From Dendrophyllia cribrosa (lineage: Eukaryota; Cnidaria; Anthozoa; Scleractinia; Dendrophylliidae): 64,000 bases of DNA. Positions 1 through 11,985 of this stretch are shown one piece after another. The notes below the pieces were generated by a model that was not told the DNA's origin, did not search any database, and worked only from the letters and a program-made list of their open reading frames with translations. Each line of letters opens with the position of its first letter. Position 1 is the stretch's first letter. The DNA lies in the NCBI GenBank assembly GCA_024195265.1, contig JAJLRJ010000014.1, forward strand, positions 23,937,009-24,001,008, written 5' to 3'. Made by a program: the position numbers and the translations under genes.

Positions 1-329
1 TTATAAAAAATTGTTATGTAAGTCAATTTAAGCTTTCAACTTTAATCTAATTGTCTTATGAACATGTCCAGCATTTCATTAATCTAAAAAAATGGAGTAA
101 GTTCCTTGTCTTAGAAAACAACCATTATGTAGCCTGCGAACAGGCTGTCTGGTTGGAAATACTGTAAGCCAAGAAGAAAGATTGCAAGTGAAGCAAGCTA
201 AGTAAGTAAAGTCAAAAGATCCGACTTTAATAAAACACATTTAGCTGGCCTTCATTGCAAAGTCGCTGTGATTATCAGTAGTGTATTCTCGTTTATAAAT
301 GCAGAAATGAATTTACTAAATCAAGTAAT

Positions 330-710
330 TACTACCACAACTATAACACCAGACACAGGGATCTGCTTTGTCTGCCTTTAGCAAAGACTACGAAGTATCA
401 GTCAGCTCGTTTAGATTCTCTGGTACCAAGGCATCAGGAACTTACTGCCACTGAATATATGAAACGAGCCAAACTACTGTACAAGGAATTTAATCAATCC
501 TGTTGATTTTCTAATTACTTGTTTCTTGTAACTATTTATGTACATATGTAAATAACATTATTACTAAGTTTTTCTCCTTATTTTATTATGTCATATACAG
601 CATTATATAGTATGTAGATTAGATATTGTATATTTATTTTGCAGAGCCCCATTTAAGCCAGCTGAACTGTTGAAATTATTGTTAATAAATAAATATAAAT
701 AAATAAAAAC
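330..710 (+). mobile_element. LINE 3' end, dead fragment
   Basis: A reading frame at 342-506 ends with a peptide containing RDLLCLPLAKTTKYQSARL, which resembles the C-terminal end of the reverse-transcriptase ORF of CR1/L2-type non-LTR retrotransposons. It is followed by an AT-rich 3' region and an A-rich tail of repeated AAAT units near 685-705. No upstream RT domain is present, so this is a 5'-truncated copy. The family call comes from the peptide pattern only. Confidence 0.5.
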
Positions 711-995
711 AGATAATAATCATTCTTGGTGGACTAGCATAGGAAAAACTATTAATAATTATTCTTGGTGGACTAGCATAGTCCATACTGCAGGGGGAGT
801 AGCAACGCCCCTTAAGTCGCTTTTTGCTACTGGAACTCAACAGAGTTACCTGTAAGCACCCGATGACCCATCTAACATCAAAAACTGCATTGTACCAACC
901 TGCTCCAACTGGTCCATCAAAATTATACCTCTCATCCTTGAAAATAATTTTAAAAATCAAAACAATCAGGTGGTGTGGAGAATGCTTAGATTAGG

Positions 996-1100
996 GGTCG
1001 GGTGGGTCGGGTGGGTATGGTGGGGGGGGGCGGGGGGGGGGGGATGGTGGGGGGGGATGGTCGGTCAGGTGGGTATGGTGGGGGGAGGGGGTTGGTGTCA
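996..1100 (+). repeat. G-rich low-complexity tract (possible G-quadruplex)
   Basis: About 100 bases of GGGT, GGTAT and runs of up to 14 G on the plus strand. Many closely spaced runs of three or more G could fold as a G-quadruplex. The short plus-strand frame across it is Gly/Trp/Val low complexity and is not a gene. Confidence 0.75.
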
Positions 1101-1240
1101 ATTTCTTTTTCTTATTTTTGTTACTGTTTTTTTTTTTAATTATTGTTTTTATTTTATGGTTCACTTATGATTACACGCAATTCGTGTACACTCTTTATTT
1201 ACAAGCTAATGAGTTGACATTTTCTGATAACCAGCTCAAT

Positions 1241-1395
1241 AGTCCAATTTCGATATATTAAAATTCAACTTGAAACAAAAGACATCACTACGAGGCTTAG
1301 AGGAATAAACCATACAAATCCTTACTATCATTCCCCTAAGCCTCGTAGTGATGTCTTTTGTTTCAAGTTGAATTTTAATATATCGAAATTGGACT
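1241..1395. mobile_element. Foldback MITE, family A
   Basis: A near-perfect inverted repeat about 65 bases long on each side, beginning AGTCCAATTTCGATATATTA, with a short loop. A second member with the same outer 25 bases but a different inner arm lies at 12314-12477, so this is a dispersed family of short non-autonomous elements. The superfamily cannot be assigned from the ends alone. Confidence 0.8.
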
Positions 1396-1613
1396 GTTAA
1401 GTTACCTTTACCCGGGGTGTATCTATAAAAACGATAGTACAGTAGTCTTGTTTAAAAACCAACCACAGTGGTGTAATCATCGTACAAGACCAATTGTCGG
1501 TCAAGGGTAGCAAAACATTTAATTATAAGCTCATTGAAAATGAATCAGCTTATTCATACTCGGCAGAAAAAAAAACGACTGAGAATAACATGATGCAATT
1601 TCTTGAACCATAC

Positions 1614-1766
1614 CTTTCCAGTCAGTGGATCAAGCAAATGAACACTGTGTCCTAGAATATCTACCCATATTAACCTTTGAGTCGTTTCGTCCCAATGTGG
1701 CCCCTCTCCAAGCTCGGAGCAACCTTCTTTTACCACAGATATATTATCACACGACATGGCCGCCAT
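1614..1766 (-). CDS. Regucalcin / SMP-30 family protein, first coding exon (partial gene)
   Basis: This exon encodes 51 residues starting MAAMSCDNIS and containing CSELGEGPHWDETTQRLIWV, the conserved N-terminal blade of the SMP-30/gluconolactonase/regucalcin family. Family members are six-bladed beta-propeller, metal-dependent lactonases of about 300 residues. The Glu of the GEGPxW motif (residue 21) is a metal ligand in the family. The exon ends in phase 0 at a GTATGG donor (1613-1612). The gene runs toward lower coordinates and later exons lie outside the window or in sequence I could not recognise. The ATG at 1766 was chosen because it begins the family-like peptide; an in-frame ORF extends upstream but shows no family similarity. 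A CGCCAT/ATGGCGGC context surrounds the start. Confidence 0.8.
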
Positions 1767-1890
1767 CTTGGGTGTCACGCACCAAACGACTTTTGGGAAA
1801 ACGTGACACACACACACGCACGGCCAAAACCTGGGGCGAAGTAACAATGCACAGTTCCGCGGCGTGGTCAGCACTAGTCAGCATAAGATC

Positions 1891-2067
1891 CCATCCACCA
1901 ACACCACCTCGGACACTTAATGTAATGTCGACACTTTAGAATTTTATTTTCAATAAATTTAACTCGGGCTGTTTAGGCCTAAAATGCTAACCCCAACCTC
2001 TGAAAGCAAACCAGTTACTCCGTTATATAAGTCTCAATAAGGTGTCCGAGGTGGTTTAGGCGGATGG
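1891..2067. mobile_element. MITE, family B (CCACCTCGGACAC ends)
   Basis: Terminal inverted repeats read CCATCC, then ACCACCTCGGACACYT, on both sides. The right arm continues TATTGAGACTTATATAACGG. The same inner sequence ending in CGGACAC recurs in the TIRs of the element at 24630-24968, so the two are related. It lies just upstream of the regucalcin exon. Confidence 0.7.
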
Positions 2068-2611
2068 TGTCTAATGCTAACCGTTCCGCTCACGGGCACC
2101 AAGCGCACGCCGCGCCAGCTCGAAAGAAACATGTTTCAGCGCAGTTGCCAGTGCTAGCAGTTTGTGTATGCGATTACATGAGGAGTACCGACTTCAAAGA
2201 AATCACTAATGATTTCCCATCGCAAAGCCACAAGGGTGGCCTGCGTGGCAGGCGTAAATGGGGAGGGGGATGGGGCGCAAAAAAGGAGAGGGAGAAGGGA
2301 AGGAACGCCTGCTATAAGGACCGGGCTATTCGCATTATGCCCACCGATTTCCTTGTAATCGAATTACGTCAACTGTCAATTCGTTCACCAATCATAAACT
2401 GGCATGCGCTTTTACGCATGGATGACTTCACGCGTGAATTTACTTTTTTTACACGCCCAGCTTGAATTAGGCATTCAGAAGTTTGCGGCTGCCAGCCTCT
2501 ACAGAACAAAAGGGGTTCTTTATTGCAGGCGTCCTTTCCCTCGCCCCAGTTTCTCTCTCCCCGACGCCTGCTTCGCAGGTTACATCAAGGGCTGAAAATT
2601 CATTGATATTA

Positions 2612-2781
2612 CAGTGGAACCCCGTTAATACGGTCACCAACGGGCCATGAAAATTTGGCCGTATTAACGGGGTGGCCGCATTAACGGGATTTCATTATAA
2701 GAAAATGTATGGGTGCGCGTTTCGCCGGGACAAAAAAAAGTGACCGTAATAACGAGGTGACCGTAAGGCGGGGTTCCACTG
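2612..2781. mobile_element. Pogo/Tigger-like MITE, 170 bp
   Basis: Ends are CAGTGGAACCCCG and its complement, directly flanked by TA on both sides (2610-2611 and 2782-2783). A CAGTGGAACC terminus with a TA target is the hallmark of pogo-like Tc1/mariner elements. The interior repeats GGTGACCG and TTAACGG motifs. There is no coding capacity. Confidence 0.8.
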
Positions 2782-3050
2782 TACAAGAATTTGCCAGGGA
2801 CCGGTTTAGTATCTTCACAGATCCGTGAGTCGTTTAAAATAAAAGAGAAATATTCTCCCCATGTTCAGTGTAGCAAGAATAGAGATTGTGTTTCGATGAG
2901 ATGTTCTTTGAAGAACGATAGGGAGCCCCGGGCTGGACTCCCATATAACATTGACGACGGTGATAATCGGAAATTTTAAAAGGAACTAAACGGTACCAGA
3001 AACCCGTTTTCTGGGTGTTTCTCACATTAATTTTTACCTCTAAGGACCGG

Positions 3051-3582
3051 GTCAAACGCGGTACTTCACATGAGCCGAACTCAATTAAGTAACAATGCGT
3101 GTAAGAAGTAGGCAATGCTCTATTGTTCCGCGGCATTTCGCTTTCCCCACATAATATCGTTTAAGTTTTTTTTACTGAGAATGCAACCTGTGGACAACTT
3201 GTTTTTTAAATAAAATGTACTGGAACTTTATTTTAAAGTGATGTTTCTTTTGTGCTACAAGATTTCATCCAATCGTGAAACTCCAAGACAATGGCCAAGA
3301 AAGGCTTCTAATTTTACATGTTTCCCACATAGAATTTTGGTTGCATTAAAACTCAGAATAGTTTTCACTAAAAGGGAATCAATTAGTAAACTAGAGAGAA
3401 ATAAATGCACTACCTGGTTAAGTTATGGTAGATTTTCACGTTTTAGCCAATGAGGTAGACGGTTTCAACCAGCAATATCACAATTAACACCTAGTTTCTG
3501 CATTCCCTGCCGTTAGGTTGCCTACTTCTTACTAGGACCATTACTTAATTGAGTTCGGCTTATGTGAAGTTCGGCGTTTGAC
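3051..3582. mobile_element. TIR element, family C (about 65 bp TIRs)
   Basis: Starts GTCAAACGCGGTACTTCAC and ends with the near complement. The two ends stay inverted copies for about 65 bases, through AAGTAGGCAA. An opposite-orientation relative sits at 37456-37845 and shares the core, including the same CACTTTAAAATAAAGTTCC internal stretch. Small ORFs inside are out-of-frame noise. Confidence 0.75.
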
Positions 3583-3585
3583 TTA

Positions 3586-4023
3586 AAGGCCGTTTACACA
3601 GCAGAAAAATCAGGTACGGACTCGTCAAAAAAGTGGTACGGACCGCATAATGTAAGCCGTTTACACGGAAAATGTTCTACTACAGGTGCGATAAAAAAGG
3701 CCTAAGGACCAAGTTTACACTAATCCTTTTGGGGGACCGGACCAATTTCTAGTCCCCAGAGGCACGCGGATTTTTACTGCGCGTGCGATCAGTGATGTTA
3801 TTATGTAAGCTGACGAAAGAAATGAAGAAACTGGTACGGACCCGTGTTTTTTTCAGGTTTGGCGGCCATAGACGTCTATGGCCCCAAAACCTGAAAAAAC
3901 ACGAGTCCGGACCAATCCCAAAAGACATGGCACGCATAGTTTACACGGGCGAAAATGTGAGGTCCGTATTCCTTTCTTGACGGGTCCGTACCCATTTTTT
4001 CTGTCCGTCGTGTAAACGGCCTT
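3586..4023. mobile_element. Harbinger-type MITE, 438 bp
   Basis: Ends AAGGCCGTTTACAC and its complement, flanked by TTA on both sides (3583-3585 and 4024-4026). A TWA 3-bp target duplication fits PIF/Harbinger. The interior contains a second perfect palindrome (about 3843-3904) centred on GGCCATAGACGTCTATGGCC and several GGTACGGAC motifs. It abuts the family C element. Confidence 0.75.
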
Positions 4024-4346
4024 TTAGTTAAGTTCGACTGATTTAAGTTAAGTTCGATGTGAAAGAGACAAGGGTCACCGTTTGCTCGTGATTTTTGGTG
4101 AAAATATATAGGTAATTTTAAAAATGATGCATTTTAATTAAGCTTGATTCTATATCTTTAATGATGTTTTAAACCGTTTTAGATAAATAATTAATACAAT
4201 AAATATTTAATTTTATATATACATGCAAATTAAATATATATAGATAAGATTTCGGCAAACAAATCTGCTGATTACATCTAAAATCCTTTGTCATTCATGG
4301 TTCATAAATTTAACTGATGTTACGTTATTCATAAAATGGTCTATCT

Positions 4347-7300
4347 CTATGACTTGTCAGTGGAATTAAAGTAAACCTCCTCGTAGGCCAGGAGCTGAAG
4401 CAAGACCGGAAAATACGTCATGTTATCTTCCCCAAGCATACACGAAACAGTTTTCTTTACCCTTTCATGCTCTTCAAGTGATACGTTAGTGATGTAACGA
4501 TAAACCGCGGTCAGTAGTCTGGTGCCTAATTTCTTCTCCAAGTGCATGCGCAGCGCCTCCATGTGCGAGTACACTGAATCATGGGCGGAAACATTGTCCA
4601 GATGCAGAGTATTCCCACAAAACGTGAACTTACAACGGAGCGTTTGAGCACGCGCACTAGTACTCGCTACCGAGTCATTGGTCTTCGAGTTCATTTGAAC
4701 AATGTTTTCACATTTCTGCTGGTTTAAATTAATCGGTTTGCCGCTTTTTTTGATGAATGGATTTTTATCTTTTGCGTTTTCATTAGCTAAGCTATTATTT
4801 TCTCTCTGTGAAACACGCATAGCTTTACTTCCGTTCACGTCTTTGCAAATCCCATTTCCGCTTTTGAGACTTCCGCTTTTACCATTGTCATGCTCTCTTC
4901 CATCTATTTCCGGAATCTCAAATTCAGACATTCTCCGTTCATGCGAGACTGTGTATGTTCTTTTGCGAATTTGACCCTCGTTCCCAGTTCCTCTTGCACC
5001 AGGCTTGACCGTTTGCAGTTTATTCAAGTTAGAAGCCTGGATCTGTTTCAACGCACCCGAGGAGATACGACGTTTAGCGGTCATTTGAGCATGCGCATTT
5101 GAAGGGCTTTTCTGAAATAATCAAAAAAATAACAATTTAGTAACGAATGTAGGTTTTCTTGAGAAAACCCCTTCTTAACAACTTTCTGTGCTGACCCAGA
5201 TTGTTCGTTTCATTTCCCACGTACTTTAAATGTATTCCACTGTCCAGAAAATATGCTGTTTCAATTGAGTGTTGAAAGAAATTTAGCGACTTCCTTGGTT
5301 TTGCGTTGCTACGCTTTATGATTGGCTTAAAAACCTCGTGACACTTATCAACCAATCAGATTTGCCTGCATGCATTTTCCCGCGCTTGGCGCCGGCTACT
5401 TCGAGTTCTGATTGGTTCATTGGATTGTCTGGGTCTTTGTGATTGGCCAGAGTTGATCTTACGACACTCAATTTAAAACTGCTGTAATACGATATCCCTG
5501 ATATTTGTTATCTATCTGCATAGTGATGTATTGATATGATAATGCATGGAGAAGTTTAGATATTTGTCACTGGTAACTAGCACTTACGTTCTCTTTGTCT
5601 TGACCACTGTCCTCCGGCCGACTTGTGAACCTTCGTTGTTTTTGTTCTATTGGATAGAGGTTTCCATTAACCGCAGTAAAAGCCGATTGATGACGCTTTC
5701 TTTCGCGCATGTCCTCAGTACATGTCGGCTGACACACCGACAAAGCCGATTGATGACGATTTCTTTCGCGCATGTCCTCAGTACATTTCGGCTGACACAC
5801 TGACAAAGCTGGCTTTCGTCTTCTTTGTTCGACCAAGGAAGTAAGCTTATTCCTACAAGAAATGGAGGCGTGTGCGACATTTTGATCAAACTCGCGCCTG
5901 TTTGTTACATTGTTTGTATTTACCCTCGTTCTGACGGGAATAACTGTTTCTTGATTCTTGGCGAAAACTTCATCCTCAGTATCAGCCAATTCCCGACATT
6001 GACCTCCTTGTGAATGGATTCGCGTCTTGTTAATCCTTGATCCAGGTTTCGAGAAAGCTGAGTTCTGTTCCGAATACCTGCGTTGCTGTGCGTGTGCCAC
6101 TGCAAGAAGGCTTTGTTTTCTGGTGCCAACGGAACATCTCGCGCGCAAATTTTCCCGCTCCTTTAGTATGTTGCTAGAGGCGGGAACATTTTCCCGCGCT
6201 TTTATTGCATTGTCAAATGCGTAAACATGTTGTCGCCTTTGTGGTGCGTTCCCAGATGTAGGAAAATTCTCCCTCGCTTTTGGTACATTATCAGTTGCTC
6301 CAACATTTCTTCGCATTTCTGGGGCATTGTCAAAGGCGGGAAAGTTTCTCTCCACCTTTGGTGTGTTTTCAGATGCGTGAACGTCTTCTCCTATTTTTAA
6401 CGCGTTGTTAGAAGAAATCCTTAGATCTCGAGAATATTCTCCGACAACCCGCTCAAGCATACCGGTATTCTGCTCAAGTTGACCTGTATTCTTTGAAGAG
6501 ACGGAGCGTTCTGCAACACTAGTGGTTGTTGTCATGTCACTGTTTGCGTTTTCCTTCTTTTCAGCGCCAGATATTTGAGAGCAGTCAGCGTACGCGTATC
6601 CCGATCTAGTAGAGATGTCAGATATTTCCGAGGCGACGCTGTCAGTCCTGTCTCGCTCACTCATGAGGAACCTTTTTACATAAGGCTGCATTGTCGGAAC
6701 ATAAAGGAGCTGTTTCGCAGAAGGCCTTTCATCTGGGTTCTTTTGCAGCAGGACGAATACTAAGTCTTCCACAAGCGCTCCATAACATCTGAAACGAAAT
6801 AAATGGGATAAAAATGGAAACTGCAGTTGAAATCCACAGAGTGGCCGCCGCGCTCTTACTTCCAATGTTTCCGGGTCGACCTGGAAATTTAAATTGCTAG
6901 CTTTTTAGTTCTGAAGGGAAAAAAACCCTTAGAGCGCGGAGCAGGGACGAGAATCAATGAACAGCACACTTAACCCACATGTCGACGCCGGAAGTGAAAC
7001 TCCGATGACATTGCTGGAAGACGAATGCTGTCATCGCTGCACCAGCCCTTCTCCCCAGTCGCTTGTGCGCATGTTTTTTTTTAGATTGTCTCAATTGCAT
7101 TTTCATTCATTCTCATCCTCAGAGCCGCGATCCTTATGGTCAGCGATCCTTAGTGCTGACCCGAATGTGACTCTGGGGATGAGAATGGGTCATTTATGTC
7201 ATTCATCCATCTCATACTCTTTAGCACAGCACAGCACAGCAGTCAAACGCAACAAATCGAAGCCACCTCCGGTTTGCATTGTCTGAAAAATTTAAGTATT

Positions 7301-10300
7301 TTGATAGCTACAGGGCTAAATTTTGTTAAGAAAACATACGAAAAATGACCGTGACAATCCTAGTTCCATGGCAGCCAAACTAGTCGCTAATAGTCTTTAC
7401 AGAGACAGTGGTTCTAACTTTCGAGTCTGTGGATTGAGCTTTGAGCACGTTAGACCATTCACATACAATAGCTTATGAGCAGTATTTTCATGTGGTTCCG
7501 TTAGTTTTTCGAAACTTTACAAAGAGAAACTTTGGGAAATGCTTTTAACTTTCAGCATTACCGATGAAGTTAATTGTTAGGAGTGAAAGGCGGGCTCGCT
7601 TAAATATCATCTTGCATAACTTACCTAGGCACTGGTGGATATTGTCCCTGTAAAATCTTCAGAACAAGAGCAGAAAAGTTGTTAGCGTTAAAAGCGTGTT
7701 TTAGAGTGGCCATTTCGTACAATACACAGCCTAGTGACCACATGTCACTCTTGTGATTATAGCTAACACACAGTTAAGGATAAAACAAAACATATTATCG
7801 TCTTGCTATAATAAGAAATAACGAAACAAAGATGGTTTTGTATCATTTAGCGAACATTTCCGATATCACTGAACAAACTGAATCATAATTTAATATTCGG
7901 GCCCATGGGGGCGAAGGGGTGGAGAAAGAGAAGCCACTTTCATTTTAGGAGCCCAAGGCTTTCAGATAAGGTACTTTTGGTATTATAATTTCTAAGTCTG
8001 TTTAGCATCCCGCTATCGCTTGCCATTAATTCTGGATCAATAGAGGTAATTTTAATTGAGCAAATCAAAATCAAAATCGTTAGATGCTATCTTGGATCCG
8101 CCATCTTGGAGTCCAAGATGGCGAATCTAAGGGGTCGTTCACACTTGGTGCCCGAGCACCGGTACCAATTTTGAATGCGTGTTCACATTCGGTGGTCAGT
8201 CCGCCATTTTGAAACTGTAGAGCAGGGATTTGTGGGTAAAATAACTGCTAGAAGCAGGAGTTTGTGGGTAAAGTTCTTGAGCACTCGCCAGGATCGTACT
8301 TGTGCCCGTGCTTGATTCAGTGCCTGAGTACAAGGTATCGACCTTGTACCCGTGCCCGAGCACCGTGCCCAATTATTGGCACGGGCACTTACAAAAAGCC
8401 GTGTTCACATTGGTGCCCGTCAGGCACTGTGCCCGGGCACGGTGCTCGAGCACCAAGTGTGAACGACGCCTAAGTTAGCGGTTAGTAGCTCCACGATAGG
8501 TACAACGAGGTTAAAATATCGTAACACAGCAAAACCCAAAAGGGGGTTCCAACAAACCCCCTCCCTTTTTTATATCAAATCACAACACTGTGTTAATTGA
8601 ACATGCACGTTGCTTAGTAACTTAACTCACCAAATATAGAAGTCGATTTTCGGCAACGAATCGTTTCATAATTAATACCTGGTTATTGTTAGAATTCTGG
8701 GACTGAGATATTTATCAATTTTTTATCTGAAAAGGATACGGCTTCCTTTGGCATATCTCCGGTGACAGATAATATGGCGTACCCACCGTCGTCTGCGCAT
8801 GATCCAGAGTACTGTTCAACATCCGGGCAATGCCAAAATCTCCGAGCTTAATGACGTCATCTTTACCAAGGAAGATATTCTGTGTTTTGAGATCTGAAAT
8901 GCAATCATTTCAAGTTTATCCTGGGTAATATATTTTACGTAAATGGCAAAATTAAAGAATTGCAAGTTTGGAAAGGGTTAAAATTGAAACTAGAGGCGAC
9001 ATGATCATAGTATACTGACCTCTATGCAGAATGTTTTGTCCGTGGATGTATTTCAGCGCAAGACAAAGCTGTGTGAACCATTCTAAAATTTGCTGCAATG
9101 GTCAGGAAAAAGAAATCATCAGCGAACGCTATATTCCCAAATATTCTAAGCTTTTATCGTTTATATTTAGGTTGTTACTGAGGTTGTTACAGAGTTTGTA
9201 AAGTTACCATATTCTGGATTGGTCAATTATTTTTGCGGATCGAAAAAAAGCCGCCAAAAATTAAGAATGTTACACTTTCAAAGGTTATTGAACTACCTAA
9301 GAGCTTTGTAACTACCGAAATCTTCTATTAAGGCCCCCCGGGAGCTTATGTATTTCAAGGGCGTTTGAGGGGTGGAGGAGGGGCTTAATAGGGAATAGGG
9401 AGAGGGGATTATCATAGGTTACGTATATTTTAGGGGAACGCGATGTCATCCGAAATTCTTGCACGTGGACAAAGGTCCATAAACTATGCTTTGATTGATC
9501 GATGGAGTGTTATACATTCATGATTTAGTACAAGATTTGGTAATATTTTCCACGAAGCTCGCAAGTACTGTATAAGAATTCGTCCCTGGATTGGTGCGGT
9601 AAAAATGTACCCGTAACACCTTCTGTCGTTTATTGTCAGTTTGGTGGTGATCGAAATTGAAGGGGCAGGGAGAGGGGGGGGGGGGGGTTTAACAAATTTC
9701 TTGCTCCAAAAAGGGGGAGCTTATTTGAGAAGGGGGCTTAATAGAGGTTTTTACGTCTTATGATCAATAAGCAGAGTGGTATTTTGAGCGTGCGACATTT
9801 TCAAATTAACTCACTGTTTCTGGGAAATGCGATCCATTTCTCCCCCTGATCCTTGTGTATAGATCTCCTGTGAAACAAAAACATTTCGTTACATTTTGTT
9901 TCATTATTTTTTACTAGTTCAGTAGTACCTAAGAACAGTCGCTCATTAATACTAAAAATAAAAGCAATAAAAGAGCAAAAAGCAATACACACAAGCCTCG
10001 TGAAAATCACCGCACGTGGAAACCCGAAGCGCGCAGGGATGTTTATTCTCTCGACAGAGGGACGCGTTGAGCTTTCCGAGGTGAATTTTGCGTGCGCTCG
10101 CGTTATTCACTTCTTTCTCGACTACATTCACTCCGTTGAAATAAACTTGGTAACTATCTTTAAATTTGCTTCGAAAATGGAAGGGACAGTTCAATTGCAT
10201 CTCTCTTTTTGTAGTGAATCATCCGTCAATGAGTTTTAGAAGTTTCTTCAAACATTTCACTCGAAAAACAACCAAAGTTTCTTTTTCTACTTACCCTTCT

Positions 10301-10550
10301 CGGCAAATTCCATGGCGATGCACAGCTTCCCTTGAGCTACGAATGCCTCTTTGTAACGCACGATATTTTTATGCTTCAGTTTCGATAAAATCTTCGCTTC
10401 GTTCAAGGCAAGATGGCGGTCTTGTTCTGACATTGCGGTGACACCAAGTTCCTTTAACGCGTACTTTCTCTGGCTTATAGTTGATTCTACCAGCCATGCT
10501 TGGCCGAAAGTTCCTGAACCAATAGGCTTAATCTTGTTGTAGCGTTCCAT
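4347..10550 (-). CDS. NIMA-related serine/threonine kinase (NEK4/NEK1-like), complete, 7 coding exons, 879 aa
   Basis: Coding exons on the minus strand: 10550-10295, 9867-9815, 9092-9020, 8893-8740, 7762-7625, 6788-5588, 5111-4347 (TAG stop). All junctions are GT-AG and phases agree; the total is 2640 bases. The kinase domain is residues 4 to about 257. It has a G-loop GSGTFG (11-16), Lys33 (YALKE), HRDLKTQN with Asp128, DFG at 146-148, activation segment [10 protein letters not shown], and a [12 protein letters not shown] stretch typical of NEK4/NEK1/NEK5. The long basic C-terminal region carries seven 13-residue and two 21-residue repeats. It ends (about 805-872) with a helical module, [17 protein letters not shown], like the C-terminus of NEK1. 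NEKs act in cilia, cell cycle and DNA-damage signalling. Start: the ATG opens directly onto the kinase. Orthology within NEK1/3/4/5 is not settled. Confidence 0.93.
5684..5809 (-). repeat. Two tandem 21-residue coding repeats in NEK exon 6
   Basis: Two consecutive 63-base units encode [21 protein letters not shown] and a near copy (NEK residues 552-593). Each has two cysteines and a basic end. The units differ at only a few bases, which suggests recent duplication within the coding exon. Confidence 0.85.
6140..6412 (-). repeat. Seven tandem 13-residue coding repeats in NEK exon 6
   Basis: NEK residues 351-441 are seven exact-length 13-residue units, for example [39 protein letters not shown]. 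The consensus is roughly xxNAPKxRENVPA. The DNA period is 39 bases, with substitutions but no indels, so the frame has been preserved. No known domain is recognised. Confidence 0.9.
7401..7500 (+). repeat. Single unit of the TTCTAACTTTCGAGTCTGTG minisatellite family
   Basis: A degenerate single copy lies in NEK intron 5: TTCTAACTTTCGAGTCTGTG, then GACCATTCAC and GAGCAGTATTTTCATGTGG. Better copies are at 44808-45102, 51610-52085 and 60106-60226. Confidence 0.55.
8131..8470. mobile_element. Harbinger-type MITE, 340 bp
   Basis: TIRs start GGGGTCGTTCACACTTGGTG and end with the complement, with TAA on both sides (8128-8130, 8471-8473). The interior is rich in TGCCCGAGCACC repeats. It is inserted in NEK intron 4. 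The plus-strand ORF inside reads only these repeats. Confidence 0.8.
9310..9760. other. NEK intron 2 sequence with G-rich repeat
   Basis: No exon is visible. The stretch contains a G run (about 9672-9687) and repeated GGGGGCTTAATAG / GGGAGCTTATTTGAG motifs of an old dispersed repeat. Confidence 0.5.
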
Positions 10551-11009
10551 TCAGAAAATGTTTGTAAACTGCGAACCTGACTAGCGACCTTCAGCCTTTT
10601 GAAGCAAACGAAATAACTGGCTCGATTTTATGACAAAAGTTATCGGTTGTACTGGAGATTCTAAGGATGTTAATGGCGACAAAGACAGCTAGGTGTGTAG
10701 TAAACATTCCAATGCACCCTCAGTCCTAAGATGACAATAATTTGCAATCAGGTATTGTGGTTTTCAATTGAAATTGCTCACATGCGTTTTCCCGTCCTTG
10801 GCTTCGACTACGCATGAACGCGTCTGTTGGGATTACTGACTCCTTATTAAAACTGAAAACAAATATTCAAAAACAAATCGGAGTGCACTCTTCGAACTTG
10901 TATTTTTTTTTGTTTCAGGGATCGCAAGTTAAAAAACGAGAGGAAGTTGCAAAGATTATAGTAGTAATTTGAACAAATTATACCTGAAATGAAAAGAGAC
11001 AGAAGGCCA

Positions 11010-11985
11010 CGAATAATAATAATAATAATAATAATAATATAAATTTAGAGCATTTTACAAAATCTCAATGCTCTTACAGTAACCTAACATAAAACCAAAA
11101 AATCCTACAAGAAGAAAACTATGGACTATAGTTACCATATATGTATATATAATACTATATAATACTACTATGATAACTATTTTAAATAATATGCAAGAAT
11201 AATAAAATTTAAAATCACAAATTGAAAAGATAGGTTTTAAGTTGTGACTTAAAAGTGTTAGCAGATTTACAGTTGCGAAGGTTTAAAGGAAGCGAATATT
11301 TAAACTGTTCCATAACATGGCGGAGGCAACAGAAAAAGATCTATCCCCGTGTGATTTAGTAAAACATTTGGTAACCGACAAGTAATTACAGCTAGAAGAC
11401 CTCAAGGATCTAGTTGGCTGGTATCGAGAAATTAGTTCAGATATATAAACAGGAGACTGTCCATTTAACGCCTTAAATGTCAACAAAAGTATATATTTTG
11501 AAACTGATACGCTTGTGAATCGGAAGCCAGTGGAAGTTATGAAGTATAAGGGTGATATGTTCATATTTCTTAGATCTAGTTACCAGTCTTGCTGCAGTAT
11601 TTTGCACACGTTGTAAGTTTTCTAGTTGTGATTTAGGAAGCCCATAAAGAATAGCGTTGCAATAATCGAGTTTGGATGTAATTAAGGCATGAACTATCCT
11701 TTCACAGTCTGATTGCGACAGAAATCTATGAATTCTACCTATGTTCTTAATGGCAAACGAAGCCGACTTGCAGATGTTATTAATATGTTTGTCCAATTGC
11801 AGTTTGCCGTCAACAATCACTCCAAGATCTCACTAGCAGCAGGGGTAGGCGAAATTCTGGCACCACCGACCCGGATCTCTCTAACAAGCTCACAAGCACG
11901 ATAAAGAGACGAGAGAGGAATAACCTCAGTCTTGCCAGGGTTGCACATAAGGCCATTTGAAAAAACCAAGTTACGACATCGTTCG
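11010..11985 (-). mobile_element. CR1/L2-type LINE, 5'-truncated and frameshifted
   Basis: The minus strand carries the end of a non-LTR reverse transcriptase. Starting near 11985 it reads NPGKTEVI, then ILxVIVDGKLQLDKHINNIC, HALITSKLDYCNAILYGLP, LQRVQNTAARLVT and FHWLPIHKRISFKI, and in another frame LTFKALNGQSPVYISELIS, GDRSFSVASAMLWNSL. These are the thumb/C-terminal motifs of CR1/L2/Rex-type RTs. Frameshifts and a stop break the frame. The 3' end is a run of ATT units (11010-11040) typical of the group. It sits about 460 bases upstream of the NEK start. Confidence 0.85.

Noticed and set aside
2064..2465. 133-codon plus-strand ORF
   Set aside because: It crosses low-complexity GGGAGGGGGATGGGG sequence and dispersed-repeat blocks. 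No motif, splice context or homologue pattern was recognised.
5546..5803. 85-codon plus-strand ORF with an internal repeat
   Set aside because: Antisense reading of the NEK 21-residue coding repeats.
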